Assembly (NCBI GenBank): GCA_903772945.1
Contig: CAICTM010000048.1
Location: 88,518-152,517 of the forward strand
Direction: 5' to 3'
Length of the DNA stretch: 64,000 nt
Source: Seminavis robusta
Lineage: Eukaryota; Bacillariophyta; Bacillariophyceae; Naviculales; Naviculaceae
Shown here: piece after piece, positions 34,257 through 45,350 of the stretch
Position numbering within the stretch: the first letter of the stretch is position 1
How the letters are laid out: every line of letters starts with the position of its first letter
The notes under the pieces: model-generated
The model's input: the letters and a program-made list of their open reading frames with translations, nothing else
Database searches by the model: none
What the model was told of the DNA's origin: nothing
Program-made: the position numbers and the translations under genes

Positions 34257-37200
34257 ATGAGACCACAGCTGCAGAGAACTCCACGCCGCATTGGCTTTGT
34301 TGTCGACGCTGACAACCATGGCCCTGGTGTCCATCAATCCGACGAGAGAAGAGGCTCCATGTCCGAGTTTTCGAGTCGATTGAATGCAATGGAGGCAACA
34401 TTCCAAGAAGGGTCTGCGATGCCCCCGGTACGCAAAAACAGCATGACGGCACGTAGAAACAGCATGAACGCCAGCATGACGACTCCGTGCAGAGAACTGG
34501 TTGAGATGATTGACGAGTCAATGAGAGATCGGTCCCTGAAGGACCAAAGCATGAAGCACCACAGCCGGAGGCGAGGATCGTACTTGGATTGGTCCATGAA
34601 GGACAAGTCCATGATGCGAGATAGCACGCAATTCAGCTTTCAAGGACGAAGGGGAGGCTTCGGTCATGACATTGACGAAGTCAGCGACTCGCACGGAGAC
34701 GAATCTGCCACCACCGTGGATCAAGCTGAGAAGCAAGAAACTAGACTCCGTCGCATGCTCTGCTGGGCCATTCTGGAAGCTTGCGGATTCATCTTTATGG
34801 CAACCCTATTGCATATGGGAATCCGCAGACTCATGCGAAAGTTTCGAGGCGGCAGTGATGTGGAACTTGCTGCAGATGTCCTCAATGCAGATGACTTGGT
34901 GGCTGTCACACGAGAAACAACAGCCGCCACAAGTACTTTGGCTGGAAACCAAACTGCCACGACCACGTTGTACGTCTTGCAGGATCTGATCCAATTTTCT
35001 GTAGTCAGTCCGTCGTCATTGCCGACTAACCTCCTTGTTTCTTGGCTTTGTCCTCTTTCCAGAGCTGCTCAAGGCCTGGCCCAACAAATGGCTGTTTCTG
35101 GTGCACAGACAGCCGCAACAGCAACAGCGACGGGAAGTGCTAGTGCTGCCACCACGGTTGCGACAACTACTTCTACTTTTGTCGCACAAGCCACGGCCGC
35201 AGTTGCTTCAGCATCAGGTAAGCTGGTGTTATGATTTGGCTGGGGAAGGTGTACATGTTTCTTTGCGCTCCATTTCTGAGCTCTGCTCCATGCGTCTGCA
35301 AAACATGAATGTTCAGCAACCACACAGGCAGCAGCAGCTGGGACAGCTGCAGTGGTCGTGACAGCTGCAGCTTCTACTGGAGCCATTGTGATGCAGAATG
35401 CAACGAGCACTGCAGTCCAAAATGCCACCATGGAGGTTGTTTACCCAAGCAATTGGACCAATGGGACTGTGTATATGTCCAACTGGACGGATTTGTTCAA
35501 CGGTACAGCCAACGAAACTCAGAGCCATTTGGCTGCCTTGTTTGAAGATCAAGACACCCCCGCATTCTGGTCGTGTGGCGACGAATATGACCTCATCATG
35601 GACCTCAAGGAAGCCGCAGTCTCTTTCGCATTTCAAGGACTGCCAGAGGACTTCCTCACTGCCCACCAAGACAGTCTGGAGCACATGTTTGTTGACGTTT
35701 ACAACGAAATTGTTGCTGGTTGCAACGGGGACGTCTTTCAGCGGATTCTCCGGAATGCTTCCATCACCCGCGCTGAAGTTGTCGAAGATGCTGGAAGCAT
35801 GTACATGGAATGGAGTACTCTGGTGACTTGTGTTGGCTGTCCAGACGAAGACCCGCTCTTTGCCGATTCTGCCTCATCGGTTAGAAAGCTGCAGATGGAA
35901 GAAGATTCTTTCTCGGACCTTATCACAAACACGATTCTACAGGAGTTTGAGGCTGAGTTCCTCGAGGGCATCGTCGAAGGGTATCCATCGTTGATGGAGA
36001 ACCGAACTCTGCGAATGACATATGGAGGCATGGTTGCAAACAACAAGGACGGTCCAGGTTTCGACATGGATCAAGAAGGTTTGATCGGGAACAGTCTGGA
36101 AGAACTCAATTCCGCCGAGAAACCGACAGTGACCCCATTCGAGCTGCCCACTGACGTGCCTTCCACTAATTCTGAGCAGCCAACGAGTTCGGCAAGCCCA
36201 AGCATTGCTCCCTCCGTCGAGCCCTCTGAAGACCCAACATCTCCACCTCTGCAAGAAGAGTCTGGGGCCTCAACAGCTAGTCCGTCCCGGGACAGCTCTG
36301 AAGCTCCCAAGGTTACCGGCACCCCTACATTTGCTTCGTCCGGCAGCCCTACACCGGAACCCACCCTGGAGCCAACTCTGATGCCAATCTTAGCTGCGCC
36401 GACGAGCTCTCGTTTGGAACTGGCAGCCACGCCTGGCCCTTCTCGACAAACAGACTATAATGGCGCGGCCGCCTTTGCAATCAACAATGTTGCCCCAACC
36501 GCCAATCCTTCCACGAGTCAGTCGTATTCCCCTATCGATGACAGCAGGTTGGCTGTCCAAGCGGATGGGACATTGTCTCCCACGAGCAATGTGGTTGTGA
36601 CACTGACGCCGTCCCTTGGGACTCACACAACAGCAGCACCGACACCTTCCCCCAACAGTGCTGTTCCCGCAACGCTCTCCACCAACACAGACGCTCCGAC
36701 GTCCTCGGCATTCTTCACCACAGAATCACCGACAATGGTGCTACCAACTACTTCGACTTTGTCTCCCACCTTGCCGTCTCCAAGTTTTACACAGAGTCCA
36801 GCCTCACCAACGATGGTTCCATCGGAAGCAACGCTAGAACCAACCCTAGAGCCCACCGACGAACCAACTCCAGAGCCAACCGACGAATCAACTCTAGAGC
36901 TTACGCTTGTCGACACGAGCACAACAACGTTTGATTCTGCTTCTGGAGCCAGTCAAGCTTCGTCCAACCCAACACCCAGTGATCCAACGATTTCGCCATC
37001 GGCAACCCCAAGCATTCACCCCTCATTTTCAAGTGGAATCCCGAGCATGGCACCGTCCACAGTGCCGAGTGACACGCCATCGCATGCCAGTGACACGCCG
37101 AGCCAAGCGACAACAGCAACTCCGTCGCGGTTCGCATCCTCTGCCCCTTCCGTGCCTCCCAGCAAACCGGACGCTTCACATGCCCCCACTCCACTTTCAA

Positions 37201-40200
37201 GCGACACGCTCAGTGATTCGCCAACAGGTCAGTCTTCAAGTTCACCATCGTCAGCCTCATCAGAGAATCCGACCATTTCATCCGAAGGTCCCACGGACGT
37301 CTCAGCTCCTCCATCGCTCTCGAGCAACACGCCCATTCAAGAAACAACATCATTTCCATCCCAGTCGCTCTCACGAACTCCTGAGCCTCCCTCGACTACA
37401 GTTCCGTCCATATCTCCTAGAAAGTCCTCTGTCTCGCCTTCATTTTCGAGCGACACACCGAGCCAAACGCCATCACTCGCACCTTCCTTCGTATCATCGT
37501 CGGCCTCTCCATCGAATGCACCAACCAGAGATCCAACTAGGTCTCCGACAGGTTCCCCTTCTGCACCCCCCTCAAGTCTGGCAAGCTTGTGCGACTTTGG
37601 AAGTGTCGCTAATACTCTCTTCATTGGTTTTGGGAGTGATGTCAGTGCATTGACCAACGACGAATTAATTGTGGGTATTGCAACTGCCTACGATACTGTC
37701 CCAAAGTCAACTTGCTCTGCTGTCATTTCGTCGATTTCAGTAACCAGAAGAATCTCCAGTAGAAGGTTTTTGGAGGGAACTCAAATTGAAGTGATCGTAA
37801 CAGCGAACCAGGCAGATTCGTTGCCCTTCTTGGGTGCTACCGAGGACCAGAATATGTTCGTCACAGCACTAGGAGAAGCCACTGGCGCTACGATTGATTT
37901 CCTTAGCGAAACAATCTCAACACCAGCACCATCGCCCGAACCTACAACGACACACCCAACAAGAACGCCATCCCAAAAGCCCAGTGCACCCCCCACTCTG
38001 AGGCCAACTGGAACCCCAACCAGAGCACCCACAAACAGGCCCACCTCATCTCCAACAATTACTCCCACTGATGGTCCAACTGGAAGTCCCACAAAACTTC
38101 CAACTCAAAGCCCGACCACAGCACCATCTCCGAGTCCATCGTCAAGTCATCCAACCAATAGTCCAACACCAGTTCCATCTGATAGCCCGACTTCGCCTTC
38201 TCCAACAAGCCAACCAACTGTCGTCCCCACAATCCAACCAACTTCACAGCCAACATCTGTTCCAACCAATAGTCCAACACCAGTTCCATCTGATAGCCCG
38301 ACTTCGCCTTCTCCAATAAGCCAACGAACTGTCGTCCCCACAATCCAACCAACTTCACAGCCAACATCTGTTCCAACTCCTCGTCCTACAGGAAATCCCA
38401 CTGCTCAGCCAACAGAAGATCCCACAGCTGAGCCAACTCCTCGTCCTGCTACGCAAGCCCCTTCCGTATCTCCCACGACGCAAACTCCAACGACTCTATC
38501 ACCGACAGCAACACCTGGTGTTCCAACCGTCAAACCAACTCCAGCGCCCACACGAACTCCTTCTACTGAACCTACAGACATGCCCACTGCCGAACCCACT
38601 CATCGGCCAAGTGGCACCCCAACAAGGAGCCCCACCGATACCCCATCACGAGATCCCACTGTGACCCCTACTCTTTTAAAGCCAAGTGGCAACCCAACTA
38701 AAAGACCTACAATCAGCCCCACCAGCATTCCCACAAAGGGGCCAACATTGAATCCAACTGATGACCCAACGGGCAGTCCAACAGAAGTCTCAACTCAAGA
38801 GCCAACATCAACACCGATTGCCAACCCCACCACCTTGCCAACTGGAAGCCCGACTGCTGGGCCAAGTCCCTCTCCAATTGCAGCCCCTACAACAAGTCCC
38901 AGCTATCTTCCAACTCGAGCACCAACTGCTGGCCCAAGTCCTTCACCAACAAGTGGTCCGAGCCCCTTGCCAACAGCAATGCCAACGATGCAACCCACAG
39001 AACTGCCCACTGGATCACCAATAGCAAGCCCAACAAGTCGTCCCAATGAACCTCCATCCTTGGGCCCCACGCCTTTGCCTACACCTGACCCAACAAATCA
39101 CCCATCGCACTCTCCGTCTCTACCCCCAAACGAGCCACCCACTCCACCACCTACTGAACCACCAACCCAAGTCCCTACTGACGTTCCCACTGGTTCACCC
39201 AACCAGTCTCCTTCTCTAACACCTTCAGAGACTTCAAGTGACAATCCAACCGTTCATCCCTCGGAATCTCCTTCTGGAATTCCTTCCTATTCGCCAAGTC
39301 ATGGGCCAACATTAACTCCAACGGACTCGCCAACAGTGGTGCCCACCGAGCAGCCAAGTAAACAGCCTTCAGAGTCTCCTTCGGTGGATAGAAGTGAAGC
39401 TCCAAGTGGAACGCCAAGCAAATCTCCTTCCCATGCTCCAACCGAATTGCCAAGTGGGACCCCATCTGAAAGACCTTCCACAATTCCTAGCAGTCGGCCA
39501 ACAAACACACCCACAATGTCCCCATCTCAGTCTCCCACAGGATCTCCATCTCGGCCTCCCACAGGAGCCCCAACCAGTTCTCCATCCCACAACCCCTCCA
39601 ATGCACCATCCGGCGTTCCGTCACACAACCCTACTGCTGCACCGACTGACCCCATTGGCATCGTCACCGTCGACGGCAATACGATGCTCAGCGGAAACCT
39701 GGAAGCGTTTCGGACAAGCGCTGATGTGAGTGACTACTACTACGGCGGCTGGAGCAGGTCTCAGGTGAATACAGTGGATGGTATTGAAGATGGTGGCGTC
39801 GATGCAGTCACATTTGCATTTGTCCAAAACGGTGACGGCATTCACTTGTTGGTTGTGTTGGACAATGGGAATAGTGACGATGGAGGCCGTGTCAAGATTC
39901 GAGTGAGCGGAAGCAACATTGGTGGAAAGCTATCCTTTTCGGATGCATTGCACGAGGCGAGCAACTACCCGAATCAGCTGCGGTATAACTGGGTCAGTGG
40001 ATTCTCGGATGGATTCTCGATTGGTCCGTACCAGGCAGCGGACGAAGTCTGTGTGACCTTTTTCGAGATTACTCGAGGTCTTGACAATGGAGCTCGATTT
40101 GTCAATGGCAACCATGCCGCTACTGGGCTTGTGGGAAGTGCATCTGATCTCGTCGACACACCTCTGTGCTTCACAATTCCTTGGGTGTCCCCCGACCGAT

Positions 40201-40265
40201 TCCTCAACGTTGCATTCCATACAATCCTCAACAACCAGACCCAGAGTAATCAGACGTCACCGTAA
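34257..40265 (+). CDS. Type II membrane mucin-like Pro-Thr/Ser-rich protein
   Basis: Three exons (34257-34969, 35063-35217, 35317-40265) give 1,938 residues. There is no signal peptide. Residues 1 to about 165 are basic and Ser/Met-rich with DRSLKDQSMK-like repeats, and residues about 166-188 form a membrane helix, so the long remainder should be outside or luminal. An Ala/Thr-rich stretch leads to a module with several Cys residues (about 35560-36060). Long Pro/Ser/Thr tracts follow, interrupted by a folded-looking module of about 110 residues (CDFGSVANTLFIGFGSDV, 37590-37920). A C-terminal domain of about 200 residues (39655-40265) is rich in Gly and aromatics and has no recognised family. 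Intron 1 is 93 nt with no in-frame stop, so a retained form would also be translated. Together with its upstream neighbour it makes a tandem pair of mucin-like surface proteins. Confidence 0.8.
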
Positions 40266-40977
40266 ATCTTTTAATTATAACTCCATATACATTAGCAGTG
40301 CAAGGGATATGAACAGCACATCAGAGTCTTCGATCTAGCTAGAACTAGTGTTATAAGCGAGCCTGATCGGAGGCCACTATCGTCCTTGTCCACGGACACG
40401 GCACAACTTAGCATTTGGCTACAGCAGTTACTCTCAAGTAGCCACGACCTCCAGCTGACCTTGGGCCCCGGATTTGCAGTCTAGGGTCTGAGCTTTGCTT
40501 CACATATTGTTGATGTATCCACGAAGATTTCATCTCATTCTAGCTGACTAGCAAGCCGGAGAACTACGATTTCAGGTAACTCTATACGACTGTAGCTCGA
40601 CTCTTTCGTCTAACTGACTCATCAGTGCTGGGCTATGTTTTCTAATGTGCCTATGAAACTTGGCCTTGTACCTGCAGGCACCAAAGATTTTGTTGCACAA
40701 GTTGATGAGGATGTCCGGGTTCTCTTTTGATGCTTTTAGGATGTCCAACCGTTCTCTGTTGCAAAGACAGCAGTCCAAATGTCTTCATTGCACTGATAGG
40801 GTTGTGTTGGCATAGGATCTTGCTGGAAATGCTATTCCTTTGGAGTGTGAAGGCATGATGGTGGAATTGGGTGGACACGTTGTCATCCAAAATTGTGGAA
40901 TTGGCTTGGATCATTCCAGTATCAAAGTTTGAGATTGTATTATCAAAACCCGATCGTCTCAACATTAGCAACAGCTG
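40266..40977. other. Intergenic region
   Basis: The stretch between the mucin-like gene and the tRNA has no recognised gene. Several short minus-strand ORFs at 40570-40970 lack homology I can recognise. Confidence 0.5.
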
Positions 40978-41051
40978 GCTCGATTAGCTCAGTAGGTTAG
41001 AGCGCACGCCTAATAAGCGTGAGGTCACGAGTTCGATCCTCGTATTGAGTA
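40978..41051 (+). tRNA. tRNA-Ile (anticodon AAU)
   Basis: A complete 74-nt cloverleaf. Acceptor GCTCGAT pairs with ATTGAGT (two G-U pairs) before discriminator A. The D arm is GCTC/GAGC with loop AGTAGGTTA. The anticodon stem is CACGC/GCGTG with loop CTAATAA, giving anticodon AAT. The T arm is ACGAG/CTCGT with loop TTCGATC. Box A and box B are both intact and there is no intron. CCA is not encoded, as usual in eukaryotes. It decodes AUU/AUC after inosine modification. Confidence 0.95.
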
Positions 41052-41136
41052 CAATGTTTGTTTTACTCCGGTTGACACTTGCTTGATACTTTGTATCTTT
41101 TAGTCTGTGACTCAAGTACCGGCAACACAAACATGA

Positions 41137-41286
41137 AAGGGGGGTTTTAGAGTAGGGAAATTATCTACGGAAGCCAGCCGGGGCCAGGCTTAAGCAAAGA
41201 ACAGTCGAAATTCAGGACTAGGTTCTGTGGGATCAGGGGCAAGAAATTGAGGACCATTACGGGGGGCAAAGGGTTTGGCTTTGCGG
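41137..41286 (-). repeat. Left inverted-repeat arm
   Basis: Read on the minus strand it corresponds to the tail of the reverse transcriptase frame and its 3' region, ending CTCTAAAACCCCCC. Confidence 0.85.
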
Positions 41287-41641
41287 GCTGACTCGACTCA
41301 TCAACTCATCTGTTGTTGTCGAAAACACAAACAACGACCGTCGTTGTTGTCCACAGTCCACAACCACTCATCTCGACGGCCGACAGTCCACGTCGTCAAC
41401 CACTCCACAGCGCCATCGTCGGCCGACAACCACTCATCGTCTGCCGACTGCTGCGCTTCCAACAGCAACAATAAATAAATATTCCCACAATCGTCTTGAG
41501 AGAGGCAAGAAGCCAAAATGACAGAATTGGAGGCATGGGCAGCAGCAGCAGCCTAGGCATTAGTATCCGATCTCTTGATTGGCTCTGACAACATCATCAT
41601 TGTGATGTTGTCAGTAATTCATTCATCGAACACAACCGAAC

Positions 41642-41983
41642 CTACATGGCTCGATAGCCAGGCCTTGGACGATCAGCAAATTCATCATTCTCAGCGTCGC
41701 TGTCGTTGTCGGTGGTATCATTGTTCCCAATCCTCTTTCGCCAAGCCAAAGAAAGAAGTGTCATGGTAGCGAACAAAGCAACTGATGGAGTCATCGATGA
41801 TGGGTGCTTCCTTGTTTTTCTTCTTGTTCTGAGGATCAACAAAATGCATGGCTTTGTCGCATTTGTTGCATTCATGAGAGCAGCTCTCTCCACACACCAC
41901 ACATGTGTTTGGAAGTCTTTTGACAGTCTTTTGACAGTCTCCATATGTGAGCAAAGGCCATCAAGTCGACCACACAACACCAA
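41642..41983 (-). pseudogene. PiggyBac-like transposase C-terminal zinc finger (remnant)
   Basis: Two minus frames (41954-41718 and the one ending at 41642) together give a Cys/His cluster, CVVCGESCSHECNKCDKAMH, then CFVRYHDTSFFGLAKEDW and an acidic tail. The spacing CxxC...CxxC...H...CxxxxH and the FFGL-D stretch resemble the C-terminal Cys-rich domain of DDE_Tnp_1_7 (piggyBac) transposases. The catalytic domain is not found nearby. Confidence 0.5.
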
Positions 41984-42465
41984 GCGCTACTACTAGTCGG
42001 TACACTTGATCACTTGCAACGCTACCGTCGACTACGGCCAACCCATGTGAAAACACAACTGAACCAAGCACAGGAGCGGGAGATGAGGGCAAACAGAATG
42101 GTTTGAACGGTTCAGACTGTGCAATAAATTGGTTGGAGCAGAGTTGCCATACAGGAAGCAAAAGATTCAGCCGTCGACAACTCTACCCGTACGACTGTAC
42201 CGCCAAACGCTGCTGCTACCACTGTCGTCACTGCCACCTACCGTACCGGTATTGCTACCGTTGCTGTCGCAACTCTATCGCTTTTATTAGCAACAACGTG
42301 CACAATATGAACAAGAACAACAACCAAAAATAAATGCCAGCTAGCTAGCTACGACTGTACCGATAGACTGCTTACAACACACTTTAATGTATTATTACCA
42401 ACACTAAATACACCGTTGCAACAAGAGAGCAATGCCAAGCTCAACTGATTTCAGGAGCGACAAAG

Positions 42466-43141
42466 CTAGATTTCGGCATAGCTTCCGCCGGATTTGGCCT
42501 GCTGGACCAAAATGTTGTGGACCAATTCAGCCAAAGGTGCCATTGCGGACATGCCTTGGGCACGTTTGGAACGACGCGTTGCAGGAGCCTTGGAATCAGC
42601 CGCGCCGACATCCACATCAGCTTTCTTACGACGCTTGGCAGGAGGCTTGGAATCAGCCACGTTCGCATCCACACCGGCTTTCTTAGAAGCACGACGTTTC
42701 GCAGGAGGCTTCGAGTCATCCTCGTCATTCACTGTGGCGGACTTCTTCTTCTTGTGAGCCGTGTCCTTGTGCTGATTCAGCTGCGCAGATGATGCACATG
42801 TCTTGTCACAATCAGAGCACTGCCATGTGTTACAGAAATCCAAATTGGCATCAATTTTGCCTTGCAATGGACGCCTCGTCTTTGTGAGGAACAAGCGCAT
42901 GTTGTGAACGAACTGCTTCAATTGGAAGAACTGCAACAAGTGGACGAGACAGAACGTTGTGGAGCAAAATGGCGTGTGCTCTTTTGAGCCCCAAATCCGA
43001 TTCAATCTCTGCTCGTGTCAACCCTTTCAGCACATCAATGTTGTCATATCCTTCCTTTTGAATTTCCTGTTCAAGGCGGGCTCGTTCCTCTTCGGAGAAG
43101 AAGGAACAGCTGGCCACGAGGTCCTTCCAGTTCATCGTCAT
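42466..43141 (-). pseudogene. C2H2 zinc-finger / SAM-like reading frame, frameshifted
   Basis: The first part (from ATG 43141) reads MTMNWKDLVASCSFFS, an acidic helix and a SAM-like segment, DVLKGLTRAEIESDLGL. A second frame then supplies a perfect C2H2 finger (C-x2-C-x12-H-x4-H, WQCSDCDKTCASS...), three Lys/Ala-rich KPPAKRR repeats and a stop at 42466. A one-base shift between the two is likely. The function is unknown, and it may be cargo or an accessory gene of a mobile element. Confidence 0.5.
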
Positions 43142-43219
43142 GGTCGTCGTTTTGTGTTTGTGCCGACGGGTCGAGTCGAGTCCATCGGAGTGAAAAAAAT
43201 ATCATTTGAATTGAAGACC

Positions 43220-44095
43220 ATCGCACAGCCCTCACAGAAGGTCGTATCAGCGCCACCAAACGCCATCACGACGCCTACCAAGCGGCTTTCGAGACTCATC
43301 AAGCCACTCTCACTCCGGCTGAGCAGTCCCGCCTCAATCGCAGTCGTTGCACTGGCTCCTGGCTTGCAGTCATGCCCAATATTGCCAAACGCACTCACCT
43401 CTCTGCTCAAGAATGGCGTGATGCTCTTTTTCTCGGTTCGGTCTTACCCCCCAGCTCTTCCAGCCTTTGTATGGCTGTACGGGTCCCTTCAGCGTTCCAC
43501 ATGCTCTGGATTGCAAACCGGCGGCTTAATCATCCGTCGCCATAACGAAATCCGCAATGAACTTGTTCTATTGCATGTGAATGCTTTGGTTCCTCTAGCT
43601 CCAGTCAGAACCACCCTTCCCTCTGTTCCCGCCCCTACTCTCCCTGCCGGTCACCCAATTTCTACCTTACCTCCCTTCCTCCCCCCCTCTCAATCCCCCT
43701 CCAGCCCCTGAGCTCTTACGTGGTGATCTTTCTATTCGCGGCTTTTTTGAACGAGGTACTACAGCTATTATTGACGTCCGCGTCACTGATTTGGACTGTG
43801 CTCTTACCGCAACAAAGATCCCATCAAAGTTTTAACCAACAAGAACGCGACAAAATTTCCAATATAAAGAAGCGTGCGACAATCGCGCTTCCTTCCACCC
43901 TTTGTTGTTTCAGTGGAGGCATGCTTGCCCCTCAAACCAAGACTCTCTTACAACGCCTTGTTCTGCTACTGCCTCCAAAACTCAATTTTCCTACTCAAAT
44001 GATGTTCTTCATGAGACCCGTATCTCAATTGCCCTTGTGAAGCTACCCATTTATGTCTCCGTGGATCCGCAAAGCCAAACCCTTTGCCCCCGTAA
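43220..44095 (+). pseudogene. Retroelement reverse transcriptase C-terminal region (5' truncated, several frameshifts)
   Basis: Reading across frames on the plus strand gives ordered blocks I associate with the C-terminal part of one eukaryotic retroelement RT family: SWLAVMPNIAKRTHLSAQEW, then FSVPHALDCK, GGLIIRRHNEIRNE, RGDLSIRGFFERG, DVRVTDLDCA, RISIALV and finally ATHLCLRGSAKPNPLPP before the stop at 44095. At least four frame changes separate them. The polymerase core upstream is missing, as in a 5'-truncated insertion. It is non-functional. Confidence 0.6.
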
Positions 44096-44213
44096 TGGTC
44101 CTCAATTTCTTGCCCCTGATCCCTCAGAACCTAGTCCTGAATTTCGACTGTTCTTTGCTTAAGCCTGGCCCCGGCTGGCTTCCGTAGATAATTTCCCTAC
44201 TCTAAACCCCTTT
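44067..44213 (+). repeat. Right inverted-repeat arm
   Basis: Matches 41137-41286 in reverse orientation and begins inside the last codons of the reverse transcriptase remnant. Confidence 0.85.
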
Positions 44214-44299
44214 TACCACTGCTTTGAATCTTAGTAGTTAACTCTAATCGCGGGTTTTCATACTCCACGTTCCACGTTGTGGAAAATATTTTAAATATG

Positions 44300-45350
44300 A
44301 GGAACGAACTGATAGTTGTGATGCGCGAAATATAGATGTTGTTGTTGATCATATTGAGTATAACCTTTTGTTGTTGTTCATCATGTCTTCAGGATGTCCT
44401 TTAGTTGATTGCCATGGGCGTCTTTCTGTGAGCAGAGTCCGAGCGAAAAAGAAACTGCGATTTTTTGCAGGGTTTCATGATTTTCAAGATGAGGCGCGAA
44501 CTGGTACATCAGTTCGATCCTCATATTAATTGAGTATATCCTTTTGTTGTTGTTGATCATGTCATCAGGATGTCCTTTAGTTGATTGCCATGGTCGTCTT
44601 TTTGTGGGCGAAGCTTGGAGGCAGAGCCGGAGGGAGAAAGAAGGTGCGACGTTGGCCGTTTTTAGCTCTGGAGTCAAGCGATTCGATTCACGATTTCAGA
44701 TATGAGGCGCGAACTGGTACATCAGTTCGATCCTCATATTGCGTACTATTTCTTTTGCTTCATTGCTTCCATTGTATCAGTTCTTCTTAGGACGAGCGTC
44801 CTGTTGTTGTTTTGAGGCTGCGACTATTGCATGCCGCTGCTACAACTTTACAACCGATATTGTTCGATCCTCATAGTGAGTACAACTTTTGCTTTCGTTT
44901 GGATTTCTATCAAAGACGAGGGGCATTCTGTTGTTTTGCTTGATGCTGCGACTATTGCATGGCTCATTTCCAGAGCATGCAGAAACCGCCGGTCAACGTT
45001 GACGAATCGATGCATCGATGCATCACGGTCGTTTCGTTTTGATTGTGCGCCGTCTTTACCAGTGGAAGTAAGTGGCAAGCAGACGCACTGATTTGGTGGC
45101 TGTAAACACGTATGCAACCTTATACCAGTAGGTAGTGTTTATCTTCGTAGTTTAACTCTCAACGAAGGTTTTCATGATTTCACGAGAGGATCGTTACCGT
45201 ACACATGATAAGAACCCATCTGCTAAGTCTTAGTTCGATGCTTGTTTGCTTCTGTTGGCTTATCTGCAGGACGAGGGGCATTCTGTTGTTTTGATGCTAC
45301 CGTACTAGTACGGTACGACTATTGCATGGCTCATTTACAGAGAAGGCAGA
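44300..45350. repeat. Repeats partly derived from tRNA-Ile (SINE-like)
   Basis: Copies of a composite unit. One part, CAGTTCGATCCTCATATT at about 44510 and 44722 and TTCGATCCTCATAGTGAGTA at about 44863, matches the T arm and 3' acceptor strand of the tRNA-Ile at 40978. Another part, GGATGTCCTTTAGTTGATTG followed by CCATGG-CGTCTTT-TGTG, occurs at about 44390 and 44568. A third, GGGCATTCTGTTGTTTTG followed by CGACTATTGCATGGCTCATT, occurs at about 44920 and 45270. This matches a SINE built on tRNA-Ile, decayed. Confidence 0.6.

Larger units (their letters stand above)
41137..44214. mobile_element. Composite transposon remnant between 150-bp inverted repeats
   Basis: 41137-41286 and 44067-44213 are inverted copies of each other, about 97% identical by eye, differing by length of G runs and one substitution. 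Between them lie the C-terminal part of a retroelement reverse transcriptase (plus strand), a piggyBac-like zinc-finger tail (minus) and a C2H2/SAM-like reading frame (minus), all disrupted. The left arm starts 86 bp past the 3' end of the tRNA-Ile gene. The right arm contains the stop codon of the reverse transcriptase remnant, so the arms may be two opposed retroelement 3' ends rather than transposon termini. Confidence 0.6.

Noticed and set aside
41137-41160. Telomere-like CTAAAACCCC at the arm end
   Set aside because: It is a single occurrence with no tandem CCCTAA units.
42959-43711. 250-codon plus-strand frame as one protein
   Set aside because: Only fragments make sense and they lie in other frames as parts of a reverse transcriptase remnant. 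The frame itself is accidental.
44480-44890. Additional tRNA-Ile genes
   Set aside because: Only the T arm and 3' acceptor strand are retained. There is no D arm or anticodon stem, so these are repeat fragments.
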